The notes: generated by a model not told the origin, from the sequence alone. Positions 1-11,655 are shown, counted from the stretch's first letter. The stretch is DNA of 64,000 nucleotides from Phoronis australis (GCA_002633005.1 NMRA01000156.1:460488-524487), one strand, 5' to 3'. A program made the numbers and translations.

Positions 1-4
1 CCAG

Positions 5-18
5 CCCCCCCCCCCCCC
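5..18. repeat. Poly-C run at window edge
   Basis: An unbroken run of C opens the window. Similar homopolymer C/G runs recur near 3250, 4561, 28677, 38805 and 57510. The one near 38805 sits at the end of an inverted-repeat element. No function is implied. Confidence 0.8.
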
Positions 19-224
19 AAAACACTAAAAATGCATACATTTAAATCTTGTTTCATCCGTATAATTTAAATTACCGGGGTTATTTAATAAACTCAACATT
101 TCCTTACGCTCTTGCTGTTAAAGTTTCCCTTTCTATTTTCAGTAACAATATGGAGAAGATAGAGCCATTTTACGGGTAAAAGCATAAAAATGAATTGTGG
201 AAACCACCCCTGTTTAAACGCTGT

Positions 225-338
225 TACAGGTTAACGCCACACCTCTCGGCGAGGTAAGATCGACCGTATACGAAGTGATGTAGATATAGACCGATTAAGA
301 CGGTAAAAAGACTAATTAAAATCGGGTGGCATTCTCCT
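225..338. mobile_element. Terminal fragment of the THAP/TTAA (Kolobok-like) element
   Basis: This 114-bp stretch matches the THAP-proximal end of the elements at 62130-63798 and 11662-13404. It runs from the GGTTAACGC(G/C)ACACCTCTCGG block through GATATAGACCGATTAAGACGG to the terminal CGGGTGGCATTCTCC. The flanking TTAA has decayed to TTAT. No coding part is left, so it is a solo end or a truncated relic. Confidence 0.8.
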
Positions 339-342
339 TTAT

Positions 343-3300
343 GGTGGGTGTGATATGCCATTGTTGATAACCGTCGAGCTTTTACAGCCAGCCTCAATAT
401 CACATGGACAGCGAGGCGTGAATTTCTGGTTTACTCTATATGGAAGTTTTTAAAAGTCTCACCGAAATTCATTTAGACCAGGGTTCCAACCCATGTACTA
501 GAAACTATAGTGCGAGTTCGGAGTTCGGTAGCGTTAGGACCTCGCTATAAAAAGCGAGATTACGTGAGATGTTGTCGTGTATTTAAATACGCCGGAACGC
601 GTTATTTTGGCTACATTTTTCTGGTCTCGGTATACCTGCTGAACTCTACTCAGATATTCTGGACCTTGCCTTCGTCGAAGTTAATGGCAAACACTCAAGG
701 AGAACCCGATGGAAAATAACACCAAATCTTTTTTAAATTAGCTGCAAATGCTACAAAATTTCGCCAACTTTAGAGGAAAAGAAATTTATTCGACTTCTTT
801 TTAAAAACTGTTGCATGCAATTCAAAGTGCAAGTGTAATGAAATTGTGGTATTTACAGAATGCACGTCATTGGGAATATGTAATCTTTTCTGAGATGGCG
901 AGGACCGGCACTCTGTGTCCAATGTTGTACAAGCAGATAGTTGTACGTGAACATGGCCTTCACTTTGCGTTTACCACCATCATACAGTAATATTAAATCA
1001 GTTATAAAGGTTCTGTTGTCAGACGAATTCATGCACATTTTCTATAGGGGTAATGTAGACAAACGTGTACATTGGAATATTTCTCTTTTCGACACCATAA
1101 TGACGAAAGGGTGTTTAACTTCATTGATCAAAGGAAGATGCCAACGTTGACACTTAACAGCACGTATACTAAAAGAAAAATAGTTCTTTGTATGTGCAAC
1201 GGCCTCCCACCCAGGTCACCCTCACTTGGACTCGCCCAACAGCCGGCGGAGGACGCTGTACTCGGGGCTTAGGACCTGCCCCTATTATTGAGACATTTGT
1301 GTCAGTCCAGCTGCAGGGAACTCCACGATAAGGTAAGTTAACTTGCATTCGCTCGCGTCTATATGATTTTAAATATGAAACAAAAGTTTTTGTGCGTCAG
1401 GCAAGCATTGAAATAGTGCAATGGAAGTATTTGATTGATTTGGAGGAGTCGAGGACGAAATGATCAAACAAAGACATGTGAACGTAACTGAATGTATTCT
1501 TACTCAGAAATTAAGATTATCTTTAGTGCCTCATATAGGCCACTTACGATAGGTAATTATTTCAGAATTCCACGAGTAAGATTGACGATTTGTCGTCTAT
1601 TTAATTTTAAGTTCGTTCGGAACCATTTCAAAAAATGTGTGACTAGAAATGATTGTTCTATTACTGTAAAATAGTTTAAAAGCACATATTATTCTGGATG
1701 GCCCAGGACCGCTCTGACCAGAAAACGGCGATAGAATCCCGTTTTGAAGTTTTGCGAACGTCCGTCTAGGGGAAATTGTGACCTCGGTGGTTAAATTTTA
1801 ATTTTAATTTAATAAGACAGATTTTTAGACGTTTTTGTGCCAACTATTTTGCGGATCTTGCAATTGAAAGACTAGCACTTTTATCAAATATGAAGTCAGT
1901 GGCTTGAAATAAAACCATGCAGTGCACCAAGTTACGTCAACGAGAAGAATATTATGTGAAGACATCAAAACCATCGCGGCAGCTTAAATATTTATTTTCA
2001 GTCTAGTAGTTAATATTCAGACCGTTACATGTACTTTCTCTACCGCCATCTGCCTCCATTACAAATCGAATTGGGGCACTGAACAAGGCTTTAGTCAAAC
2101 AGTTCTTGTTGACTCTTCTGGTGTTATTTGGCCATGACACCGTGTAGGCGAAGAACAAATATTCGGATTTGGCGAGTTGACAAAGGCCAAGCCTTATAGA
2201 CCTTACGACAAGTTTTACAATCCGTGCAATGTGTACCCAGTATTACGTAGTACTTTAGGGCATGCGCTCACTTCTATTGTGAAAGTGTTTATACGGCATA
2301 TTCCTTCCAGTTCGGCGAGGGCATTCTGGGAGTTTAGTACTGTTTTCTTCCATGATCCGACATTCCATCGTAGTGTACCAAGCAATTTCAGTGGTGGCCA
2401 CTTTGGTTGTGCGTGCGAGTGAGACTGCGCGCGCGCACTTGCAAAACCCTTGCGTCATCTTGCAAAATAGCGGCATTGCTATACGCTTCCCGGCTTGATC
2501 GATCAATAATTCGCCATCATGGCAATGCTCTGAGGAAGAAAGGTTCAGCGCCCTCATGCTACTCTCTTCCCCGTTAACATAGGTTTCATGAAACGGTGGG
2601 GACACGCCAAGGAATGCACTTATCAAATTAATAACACTCCCCGGCGGACAGAAATTTAATTACTGCATAGTGGTTCATTAATCTAAAATTTTTAGGATAA
2701 ATCACTCTGTAACCTCCTTTTATTGTTTCATTAGGTTGAGTTCATTTATTTTAACTTTTTTGACATCAGCTGGGATCGAACTTCTCTCGTTTTATCAGTA
2801 GCAGTCAGCGGTTGCACAGCTGCGGATTCTTCATCTCAGTGTGAAATATATGGAGCATGATGTCCTTCATTCATGGACGTTTCAAGATGTTTGCCTTTTT
2901 GAATGAGCCATTAGAAAACATACTGCAAAGCGGTAGAAATTTGCCGGCATTATGACCTTAGGAAAGGTGTTAAACAATTTTTATACCAGGTTGAAACCTC
3001 CCGACCACATTACATGGGATGGTGACGCTGAACTCCTGTCCACCAAACATCTGATCGTCGTCTGGCGGGAAAGTGAATTTCGAAAATCAACTTAGAGCTA
3101 TTGCAGAAGTCTCCTTCAATTCTCTAAATAAGTCCCACTCGTGCTGGAACTGAGCTGTTGTTCAGAAACCATGGGTTCAGACACGTTAAGGCTACATCCG
3201 AAAAAAGAAACTATATACATAGACGGATTTAGGGGAGGGGCAGGAGCTTCCCCCCCCCCTCCTTGGCTGCCGCAAGCAAAGTGAAACAGCAATACAGCGT

Positions 3301-3601
3301 AAAGCTTGAGAAAATACGGAGTTCAGGAGCTAGGATCGGTTGCGGACGAAGGGGAAAAACACGTTCCCGGTCTATATCCTCGGCCCCGCACCTTTCGGGC
3401 CGCCCATAACGTAGAATTGTCGTGAGGACTACAGGGACCTCAGGGGTCTAACACTCCACTGATTTATCTACATCATTTTGAAAACGCTTTGTGTGTCAAA
3501 AAAGAGATAAGCATACCTGCAGCTGATGCAGCAAGTAGAACTACTCTCGTTTATCATATTGGTGTAGACTCACAGTTGAACTGTGGTTTTCTGTTGACCC
3601 C
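343..3601. other. Intergenic DNA without a recognisable gene
   Basis: I find no convincing exon here. At 523-592 there is a fragment of the palindromic repeat whose end reads TAGCGTTAGGACCTCGC, followed by a segment related to GATTACGTGAGAT. The longest open frames, such as 2626-2255 on the minus strand, show no family signature or splice context. The rest is unique-looking AT-rich sequence with a C-run near 3250. Confidence 0.5.
523..592. repeat. Fragment of the CTAGGACC palindromic repeat
   Basis: TTCGGTAGCGTTAGGACCTC, then the AAGCGAGATTACGTGAGA block and TGTATTTAAATAC, match one arm of the foldback repeat that is complete at 57936-58180. The opposite arm is missing or decayed. Confidence 0.65.
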
Positions 3602-3643
3602 AGACCGTCCGGAGTTGCACAATATACCAACTCCGGACGGTCT
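3602..3643. repeat. Perfect 16-bp inverted repeat (hairpin)
   Basis: The arm AGACCGTCCGGAGTTG (3602-3617) is followed by a 10-nt AT-rich loop and then its exact reverse complement (3628-3643). The arms are GC-rich in AT-rich surroundings, so the hairpin would be stable. No gene or element boundary was recognised around it. It could be a small foldback remnant or a structured RNA stem. Confidence 0.8.
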
Positions 3644-5719
3644 CTCACGACGATTTAGCGTGTTTCTGTGTGCACGTACAATCGGGCTTTTGGCCAATTC
3701 CCCGAGGATGTTGTCCCCCCTTGTGGTATCCTGGGTCCGCCACTCATACGTTTATCCAAATTCACGGTGACATTTCCCGTTTCTGTGGTAATCGGTGAGT
3801 TGGAATGTGGAGTTATGGGACAACAGTCGTTGTTTCCGCTCCATAAGCGGAGATTTCTCTCTGCAACTGCATTGCGCGAGTGTCTCAGGGACTTGCAAAA
3901 CGCATCCCTGGAATTTGTCGCTCTAATTTGGCATTATGGGCGTGATTATCGATTGCTTTAACAATAAAACTAGTATGTTGCGAGATTGGCAAGACCACAG
4001 CTTCGTGAGACATCACCATGCAATATATGCGAAGCATTCACTCGTCACTGATGAACATTACAGAATGCGCTTCATCACCAGCCTTTTCTGTCCGGAAATT
4101 TGATTGGTTGTTGTTAAGTCTTTCACCACCTGGTTATTCCTAATGAAAGTTTGAAACGATTTTTCAGCCATGTCAGCTTTGTTTCTTATTTTGTGCTTAC
4201 CTTAGTGAGTTCGAGGGCTCTTTTTCCTGTTGTCGAAATGTGTTCATTTGCCAAGTCTTGCTAGTTGAATCAAGATGATACATTTGAGATGGACTCAACC
4301 TCTGTTCCCAGTATCAGTTGAATGCATGTTTGTGGGCACGTGACATTGTTAGCTTGGACAAAAAGTGGCTGAGTGAGTTTCGGGGGAAATTATTCGACGG
4401 CAACCATTACTGCCTATCCGAGTAGGCCATAATATGACCACTTTTACATGTTGCTGCTTCATGGCGGCTCGACAGACACAATTATGTACATGCCCGTATT
4501 CCTTGCTCTAGCCTGAGTGGTGAACACAGAATACACATAGATATCATGCGCGCACCCAGAGGGGGGGGGGCTCAAACGAGCCATCACCCCCCATTTGGCG
4601 AAGTGGGTAAAAAGGTCCGCCTCACAGAAACAAAAAGTCCGAGAAAACGAGACAAAAGTCCACTAAAAAGGCGCCGCTTTTTTGTTAGCAAAAGGCCCAC
4701 TTTGTCAGAGATACGAGCCCCCCATATTTAAGGCTGGGTGCGCACATGGATATGTCAACGGCACAGGCAAAGATATAATGCTTTCTAGCACTGCCTCGGC
4801 TAACTCCAATTATTACGCATTATATTACTCGTAATAAACATTTAAACACGTGCAGGCGCAGGTAAAGAAGAGATCTAGGCAGTTCAATATCTCAAGTACC
4901 CAACTGTCGATCACCTAAGACAAAACCGCGATTTTCAGTATGTGAATACCTCGTGGTAAGTTGGACAGGTAACATTCGGCTTTCGTTGGTCAGTGCTCGA
5001 TGGCGAATACAGAGACAGTGGGTTATTTCAGTGTCACTGACGGAAATAGGGTGTCTAGAGGAAGGCACAATCCCTCTTTCCAAAGAAAAAGTTATCTGAA
5101 TAATACACGTCGTGCCGATGTTTTATCTTTTTTGTTGATCGTGTCCGCTTATGAATCTATGAGGTTGCCTTAAATTGCGCAGATACTTGCCCAGTGTTGG
5201 ACTTTGGATTCATATAAACGCTTTTCATGTTCAGAGTAAATGTCTTTGGGCATTCATAACTTACTCGGAAAATCTGTTTTAGAAATCACAAATATTTGGG
5301 AGCAGCATTTCTTTTCCCGCGTTTTTTGTGAACACAGCATCGGCATTGTGACATTTGTCCAGATATATGTGTGTGGTTATCAAACAAAACAAGTCCGCGG
5401 TGATATTGAGGGTTTTGGGGGTCGACATTACGATGTGTTAACGTTCTTGACAGTCATTCATTCCTGGGGTAAAACACCCCAAAAATACCACGCACCGCAA
5501 GAATTCTTACTACATGTATGTACAAAAACCCTTTCCACGAGCACTTTCAGTGCAATAAAAACTCAGCGGAATAAGGCTTTCTGCGGCAAGTAGGGCAGGG
5601 TTTCAGTATTTTGCATTCGTTTGTATTAAAAACTAAAGCCGATTAGCTTGCTTACTCTCATTTGGAAATTCAAAATGGTAGAGAAAACCTTGTAATGGTA
5701 TGATTTTGTAACTCTCACC
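3644..5719. other. Intergenic DNA upstream of caveolin
   Basis: No gene is recognised. A G-run lies at 4561-4570. The 117-codon frame at 5240-5593 has no recognisable domain and no supporting context. Part of this stretch presumably holds caveolin promoter or 5' UTR exons, but none can be pinpointed. Confidence 0.45.
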
Positions 5720-5773
5720 AAGGAGTGTAGTACAATTGTTCGTACACTCCTTGCTCTCATCACGTGTCACGTG
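5720..5773. promoter_or_regulatory. Hairpin plus double E-box just upstream of the caveolin start
   Basis: AAGGAGTGTA (5720-5729) and TACACTCCTT (5743-5752) form a perfect 10-bp inverted repeat. It is followed by two CACGTG palindromes (5761-5766 and 5768-5773) that end 16 bp before the caveolin ATG. GTCACGTGAT is one base away from the TFEB/CLEAR-type site. GATTTCAG before position 5781 could also be a 3' splice site for a 5' UTR intron, in which case these motifs would be intronic. A regulatory role is inferred only. Confidence 0.35.
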
Positions 5774-5789
5774 ATTTCAGGTCGCCATC

Positions 5790-5900
5790 ATGACTGAAAG
5801 AGTTGAAGTGGAGGGAGAGTCAGTGAAGCTGGAACTGGAATCTGCCAGTCAAGTTGATCTCACAAACCGTGACCCGGAAGAGGTTAATCAGCATCTTAAG
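5790..5900 (+). CDS. CAV: Caveolin, coding exon 1
   Basis: Exon 1 runs from the ATG in GCCATCATG to the donor AAG|GTAATTTC at 5901. It contributes 37 codons and ends in phase 0. The peptide is acidic. Its end (DLTNRDPEEVNQHLK) matches the vertebrate caveolin segment D-x-x-N-R-D-P-x-x-x-N before the caveolin signature. The split after this lysine is where human CAV3 is also split, so the intron position is conserved. With exon 2 the protein is 150 residues, close to CAV3 (151) and shorter than CAV1 (178). It has no signal peptide, as expected for a protein whose two termini both face the cytosol. The start is the only ATG in frame. An upstream non-coding exon is possible. Confidence 0.88.
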
Positions 5901-5959
5901 GTAATTTCTTTTGATTCGATATGAAAAAGCGCTCAGGAAATTGTGCTGAAACCGCGAAT

Positions 5960-6175
5960 ACCGTAAACTCGCAGGTTAACGCCCCGGGCGCCTAAATTGG
6001 GAAACTCTGAGACAAGGGGATGGGCGATTACCCGAGAGGTGGGCGCTTACGTGGAAAGTAGCACAAAGTAGGGGATGGGCGATTACCCAAGCAATTGGAG
6101 CTTAAACCGAAAATTGACCAATAGTCGGGAATGGGTGATTACCCGGACATGGGCGTTAACCCGGGAGTTTACGGT
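5960..6175. mobile_element. 216-bp inverted-repeat element in the caveolin intron
   Basis: The ends ACCGTAAACTCGCAGGTTAA and (reverse complement) ACCGTAAACTCCCGGGTTAA form ~25-bp terminal inverted repeats, flanked on both sides by AAT (5957-5959 and 6176-6178), a possible 3-bp duplication. Inside, GATGGGCGATTACCC and variants recur three times. It has no coding capacity. It lies wholly inside the caveolin intron and looks like a MITE. The superfamily is not determined. Confidence 0.7.
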
Positions 6176-8024
6176 AATTCACAGATTCGATTAACGTTCT
6201 CGTTTGAGAGTATGGGAGAGCCGTTTGCCTGTTTAGGCAAGTTTACCAAATTGCGTTTAATTGAAACTCAATTTTAAGTGGAATTATCTGCGGACCAGTG
6301 TATATGTTGAACAAATTTGTTTCCTATCTTAGCATCAAAATACCACGTGTATTCCTGTTCACAAAAAGTAATGTTCCCAAACGTTTGCGCACAGTCTGCT
6401 AGAATTTTAAAGTTCCTGAATCAAAGTGTTTTGCCATTTTAGATAGGTTTGGAATTGTACGAAATAGAAACTAGACAAGATTTTATGAGTTTTCAGAGTT
6501 TAAGATTTTTAACTAACACATTATATTTTTAATGGACAACATTAACTTTCACAAAAGTAGTCAAGCCTAAAATATTCATTATGAAGAGTGCCACGTCACC
6601 TACATTAACAAATGCAGTGTGTAGAGTTCTGCAGGTAGCTCGTGTACAAAGGTTAATATCCTACTTTCTGAAGAACTTATAATTCTACTATCCACTGATG
6701 ATCGTATGTTATTCACGCATATAGCGATCATGCTTCGCAAGTCAATTAACACAGGGATGAGGAATGCGGACCGGGAAACGAGGATGTAAGGTCAAGCAAC
6801 AGGCGACGGAAACTGAAAAGTTGTTGACTTTGACAACCAATCGGGTTCCTTGGGAAAATATCAGTATCTTATTTTATTTGGTTGGCGAACTTACCGATCC
6901 AATACGAAACTTTGCCAAGTTATATGTTCGTTGAAACACGTCCAGTTCATTTTGCAATGTCCGCAGACGCCGATGAACCATCTAATCCTATCCTTAGTTT
7001 GTCTTCTCTCTTGTACAACTTTCGTAAGTCTTTATTCTCTTTGTCGAATCACTCAGTGGAGATCCCCTTTTTGTGATGACGCAAATTCTCCAACATCGCC
7101 ACCTAGATGAGAAGAGGAGCTGTTCAGTGGTAGTACAGGCGATGAAATGAAAACAAGTACACGCACGCAACTCAGCGGAGTTCAAGCAGAGATTATTTCC
7201 ATTCAATCATAGATTATAGATAAAAGATTCGCCACTCCGACATCCTACAGGAGATGCAACCCTCTAACCATAGCAAGTTCAGCTTCCGGTCAGTGTATAG
7301 TGACGGGTCTTAAGCAACGAAAAAATAATAATTTCGGCATTGAAACGTTTTTCAAGGTCTTCCAACAGAAATTTTGAGCGGCACCGGCGTGCATTCGAGC
7401 TTACAATGAAACGTGAAGTAAACTGCTGTTGAAGTGCCAGGTTGGTTTTTGAGTAGGCCTGGTGGTTATTTCTGGAGTATTAATACGAGCTTTATTAAGT
7501 CGTTAACGTTTTACAAGTGTTCAATTTATTTAAACACGGATGTGAGTTAGGCAAAACCGCCGATCCAAATCCCGACGAAATGACCACGATTAGCAGACGA
7601 CGTACTTGCCAGAAGTAATGTGTGCTATGTCTGCTAGGCGTCACTAGTGAATAATGATGTCAGATTCCGGCCATTGAAAATATACGACGTTGGCGGTCCA
7701 TGTACTATAATCCATGGTTCAATTGACAATTGTCTTAGTTTTTCAGCGACACTGATTAAAATTTTCCGCGATTATCGTTACAGAGTTTAAGGACTTGTAA
7801 ATATGGGGATTTTTGTACCAGGATAAAAATCCTAACTCGATTTGATGTATAAAATACAAAAAGATTTGTTTAATTTGAATTTTAGCTGTCTGATTCGTCA
7901 AACTTGGGTTCGTGTTAAAACAATCAACAAACTAAACTGAAGTAGGTTGCTAATTTTTTATAGGTGGATTGTTTAAAGAAATAGTTTACTCAAAATCCCA
8001 CGTGGTTTCTCATTATATTTACAG

Positions 8025-8366
8025 GTGACGTTCTTCGAAGTGTTCGCCGAGCCCCATCCCACCATTTTTAGCTTTGACAAGATCTGGCAGCTGGCGTTCC
8101 AGGTGTTCACGGCTACTAAATTATGGTGCTATCGGATCCTGACCGCCATCTGCGGATTGCCCTGCGCTGTCTTTTGGGGATGTAATTTCGCGTGCATATC
8201 ATTCTGCCACATCTGGTGTACGGTGCCCGGTTTGAGAGCTTGGTTTATAGAAATGGAGTGTCTCAAGAGATTCTTCACCCCTTGCATGGACACTTTCATT
8301 GCTCCGTGTTTCCTCGCCTACGGAAAGTGCTTCTCCAGCATTAGAATCTATATGGAGAAAGAGTAA
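8025..8366 (+). CDS. CAV: Caveolin, coding exon 2 (scaffolding and intramembrane domains)
   Basis: Exon 2 follows the acceptor TTTACAG and encodes the last 113 residues, ending in TAA at 8364-8366. Visible caveolin parts, in order: a diverged signature FFEVFAEP (family FEDVIAEP); a scaffolding segment DKIWQLAFQVFTATKLWCYR; a hydrophobic hairpin with FACISFCHIW, identical to vertebrate caveolins; then a C-terminal amphipathic stretch rich in cysteines, which in the family are palmitoylated. Caveolins oligomerise in the plasma membrane and shape caveolae. The intron of 2124 bp holds one MITE. The protein could form caveolae or only flat oligomers, as has been reported for some invertebrate caveolins. 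Family identity is secure; the exact paralogue cannot be told. Confidence 0.93.
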   Translation: MTFFEVFAEPHPTIFSFDKIWQLAFQVFTATKLWCYRILTAICGLPCAVFWGCNFACISFCHIWCTVPGLRAWFIEMECLKRFFTPCMDTFIAPCFLAYGKCFSSIRIYMEKE

Positions 8367-9294
8367 ATAACCGACCTTCCGGTCCGTGTTTTCTTGAGAG
8401 GCGTTTGTTTTCGTGGAGTGGTATACGTGAATGCTATAAACAACCTCTGTTCAAATACTTGTTGAGCTCTGCATTCAACTTTCATTAGGTTGAATTACGA
8501 AACGTACAAACGTTTTGATTTACACTGAAATATCTCTCAGTTGTTCATTCAGCTCATCAATGTGCGCGAACATAAAGGGGCACTTACATAAGTGTATGAC
8601 GTCGTTCTGTGCTCCCAGGAAATAGATGTAGTCTTCGGGAATTACGGGTTAATATTCATGACAGATGTTTTGTTGTTCAATTAAGAGCATTGTTTTGGTT
8701 TACTAGTCCCTGGAAATGGCTCAAAGACACTCCTTTCGTCTTTAAAACATTTATAAAATGTTTTTGTTTTTTGTAGTTACGTACGAAGGTTCAGGGTATG
8801 CAGTGATGTGATTTCACTTCGTTCTTCTGTGATAATTGTGCGAATGCACACTTCTGACACCCCTTTGTTGTAAGCCATAGGGTAAATCCACTTCTAAATA
8901 TATTCACTTAGCTTAGTCGAAGTACTGTACCAGTTTATTTTGGTCCTTATCGTTTAAACAAATAGCACTCACGCGTTCACAGCCGTCTTGTGTAGTACGA
9001 GCAAATATGTGAAGGCCACGTGGGCGTTGAGAAGGTATTTGCTGCGTTCAAATTTGGTTGAGAAACGAATGAGCCGAGTGTCGCCTCAAGCACGGAAAAT
9101 GTGCGACTTTCAAATAATATGTTGGACTGGTAAAACGGAAACGGGTGCACATGTGCTGCAAACGTTTCACTCGTCTCGATTCTCGATACAAATTTTGCCA
9201 ATTTCAATGTATTCAACTTTGAACGAAGGCAAAACCAATCAAGAGCAGCGTTGGAGCGTTGACTGGCGCCCACGTCGTATCGCAAACAATATAA
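8367..9294. other. Caveolin 3' flank, no gene seen
   Basis: This should contain the caveolin 3' UTR, but no clear AATAAA was located close to the stop. Nothing else is recognisable. Confidence 0.5.
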
Positions 9295-10010
9295 TACTAG
9301 GGGTCACTAGGTGGTGCTGCATGACTTGAATCAGGCCGAAAATCAAATGGTATAGGCGTATTGTCGTCATACGCCTCAGTGTCAAGTTTCATTGAAATTC
9401 GTTAATCATTTCTTTAGACATCGGAAACCCCATTTCCCTCTTGAAAAAAAAATCCTTGACCACCAGGAGGTGCTGTAAAGGTCGAATTCACCTGAAAATC
9501 TTGTTTAAGTTTCATTGGTATCTGTCAATCGGTTCTTTGGATGTCACCCGGGAACGCTCTTCTCCCAAACAAAAGAACACTAGAGAACAAAAAATACTAC
9601 TAGGAGGTGTTGCAATGGTCGAATCGGCCCGAAAATGCCAGCGCATTGACATCATATATTCTGTGCCAGTCGGGTCTCTCAATATCCGGAAACGCTCTAC
9701 CCTAATATGGCTACAAGCCACTAGAAGGTGCTACAGTGCACGAATAAGATCGAAAATATAATGGCGCCGGTACACTGCCATCACATACTTCTGTGTCAAC
9801 TTTCACTCAAATATGTCAATCGGTTCTCTACATACATGTATCATCCGGAAACGCTCTCACACGAAATGGCCATTAGGAGGCGCTGCAGGGGTCGAATCCG
9901 CCAGAACATTTAATGGTGTAGGCGTATTGATACCTCTGTGTCCAGTTTCATTGTAACCCGACAATCATGTTTCTAGATATTATCCGGAAACCCCAGGGGG
10001 CAATGCAGAT
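9295..10010. repeat. Degenerate ~140-bp tandem array with CTCF-like cores
   Basis: Five diverged repeat units follow one another. Each has TCAAGTTTCATTGAAAT-like, GTCAATCGGTTCTTTAGAT-like and TATCCGGAAACGCTCT-like blocks, then a core of the form CACTAGGTGGTGCTGC. Cores start at about 9305, 9461, 9598, 9719 and 9871, a spacing of 121-156 bp. The cores resemble the vertebrate CTCF core CCASYAGRKGGC in the same orientation. The open frames across the array are by-products of the repeats. CTCF binding is not shown. Confidence 0.75.
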
Positions 10011-10599
10011 TTAACTGTTTTAGAGATGCCGAATTTCATCAAATTTGATCTGGGATTTTTGAGAGCGGACACCAGGACGTCCAGGCGCACAAAAAGCATA
10101 AGTTGCTCTGATCTGTACCCCTACTCAATTTGGAAGCTGCGTTTACTAGATAAAGTAAAAAAACCTCCGTCCTTATCAAATTCACCCATGTTCTTAAACT
10201 TTTTGGGAAGCCTCACAAACACACCGGCGCAGAGTTTGAAGTGCCGTAGCTTGTCCTTCAGTGAGCCATAACGCCCCACCCCCACAAACCTGTATCACTT
10301 TTGTTCGTCTCGGGGATTTTTTGAGAAAATGGGTAGCTAAAAAAGTCCGCAGCACCACATCAATCAGATCCATTTAGGTTTTTTTGCCAAAAAGGCAAGG
10401 TTTGTAAGAATTTGCTGAGATCACGCATTGCAAACGTGGCACGAGGTCTAGCTTTACAGAAAGGGTCCCCAGTACTTGCTCGCTTTATGAGTTATACATG
10501 TCTGAAACAAAGTGTGACAAGTGGTCAAATCTACAAAACTACAACGAAACTAGATACTACACCAGACCAAAGCCCTTGACGAGAAAAGCTTGTATGGTG

Positions 10600-10735
10600 A
10601 CGGGCTTCGCTTGCAACGCATGGCGGTATCTCGCGAAGTCTTGCGTTTTCGGGATATTCTTGCAGGAAATTCGCAAAAACGCGAGATCTTGCGAGCTTTC
10701 CGAGATATCGCCAAGCAGAACACGTGATCACTGAC
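10600..10735. repeat. Imperfect palindromic MITE-like repeat
   Basis: TGGCGGTATCTCGCGAAGTC on the left and its imperfect complement around GACTT/GAGATATCGCC on the right form a ~130-bp foldback. It contains several GCGAGATCTTGCG-like blocks and ends near CACGTGATCA. Related sequence lies at 56670-56790 and more distantly at 20095-20215. It is non-coding, although open frames run through it on both strands because of the symmetry. Confidence 0.6.
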
Positions 10736-11399
10736 GCCAGTTTTCCTTAGTGAGGGTTTTGAGTGCATGGAACTCAAATCAGGTTACAGCCTAATATGAT
10801 GGAAGGCGTTGTTTTTGGGGGTACATGTAAAAGCATATAACTAAACAGCGGAAACCACCAGTGGACGAGCTTTGTGCATTTAATGTAAGTTCCACAGGGG
10901 GACTATTGAAAAGTCCTAGCTGGCCATCAAAACGTGCCTAATACGTTTGTCTGCAGGTTGCTTACATTAGTGATCTCCGTTACTTAGAATTCGGAGAGGT
11001 CATTGGTCTAATGTTATGTAGCCCGAGAGGGTTTTACAACTGAAACCAAGCTTTACCTCCTCCAACCAGAAAGGCTGAAAAGAGCACAGGCACCGTTCAC
11101 ACGGTGACTAGAAAGCTAGCGTACTCGCTAGCTAGTGCTTACACTAGCAGCAAAAATGCCGGTAATGTGAATGGTTGCAAGGGTCACGTTTGGTGACGCT
11201 TTGCTGGAGGTTTGAATTATCCCAAAACTAAACGCACATACGCAGCGGTAAGAGGCCTTAATCCTATGGTCACGCCAATCAAATGATGGCGAGATTAGCG
11301 TGCTTTAACATCAAATTTCGTTTAAAAGTGACTCGGGTGGCTAGGAAACAAACTAGCTGTTGGCGAAAATTACTCCTTCGTATCGTTGTCAGAATGGGT

Positions 11400-11655
11400 G
11401 AACGTAAATTACGTGTGTAAGTTAATTCTAGTTAGTGTCGTTAAGTAATTATTTGCGGCGTAAAGTAGCTTTTTACGGTGCAAAGTAACTAGTTGAGGCG
11501 TAAATTAAACTTTTTGGCGTAAAGTAATTATATGCGAGGCAGAGTAAGAATTTTCGGCGTAAATTAAAGTTAAATTACGTGCGTAATTTACGAACCTAAA
11601 TAATTGACTTACGTGCGTAAATTTAAGCCACTAACAAGAATTGACTTACGCTCGT
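11400..11655. mobile_element. Element built of ~21-bp GGCGTAAAGTAA units
   Basis: Consecutive units of the type GGCGTAAAGTAACTA recur about every 20-22 bp from 11455 to 11570. They are bracketed by inverted outer parts, GTAAATTACGTGTGTAAGTT on the left and the complement of ACTTACGTGCGTAAATTTAA on the right. It directly abuts the THAP element starting at 11662. The precise ends and target duplication are unclear. Confidence 0.55.

Noticed and set aside
2255-2626. 123-codon minus-strand open frame
   Set aside because: No recognisable domain, no splice or promoter context, and overlapping frames on the other strand.
5240-5593. 117-codon plus-strand open frame upstream of caveolin
   Set aside because: No family signature and unlike coding composition. 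It is separate from the caveolin exons.
8977-9329. Overlapping ~100-codon frames on opposite strands
   Set aside because: Neither shows a motif, and mutual overlap on opposite strands suggests chance.
9441-9761. Open frames across the 9.3-10 kb array
   Set aside because: They arise from the tandem repeat units. Frames exist on both strands and break at unit variants.
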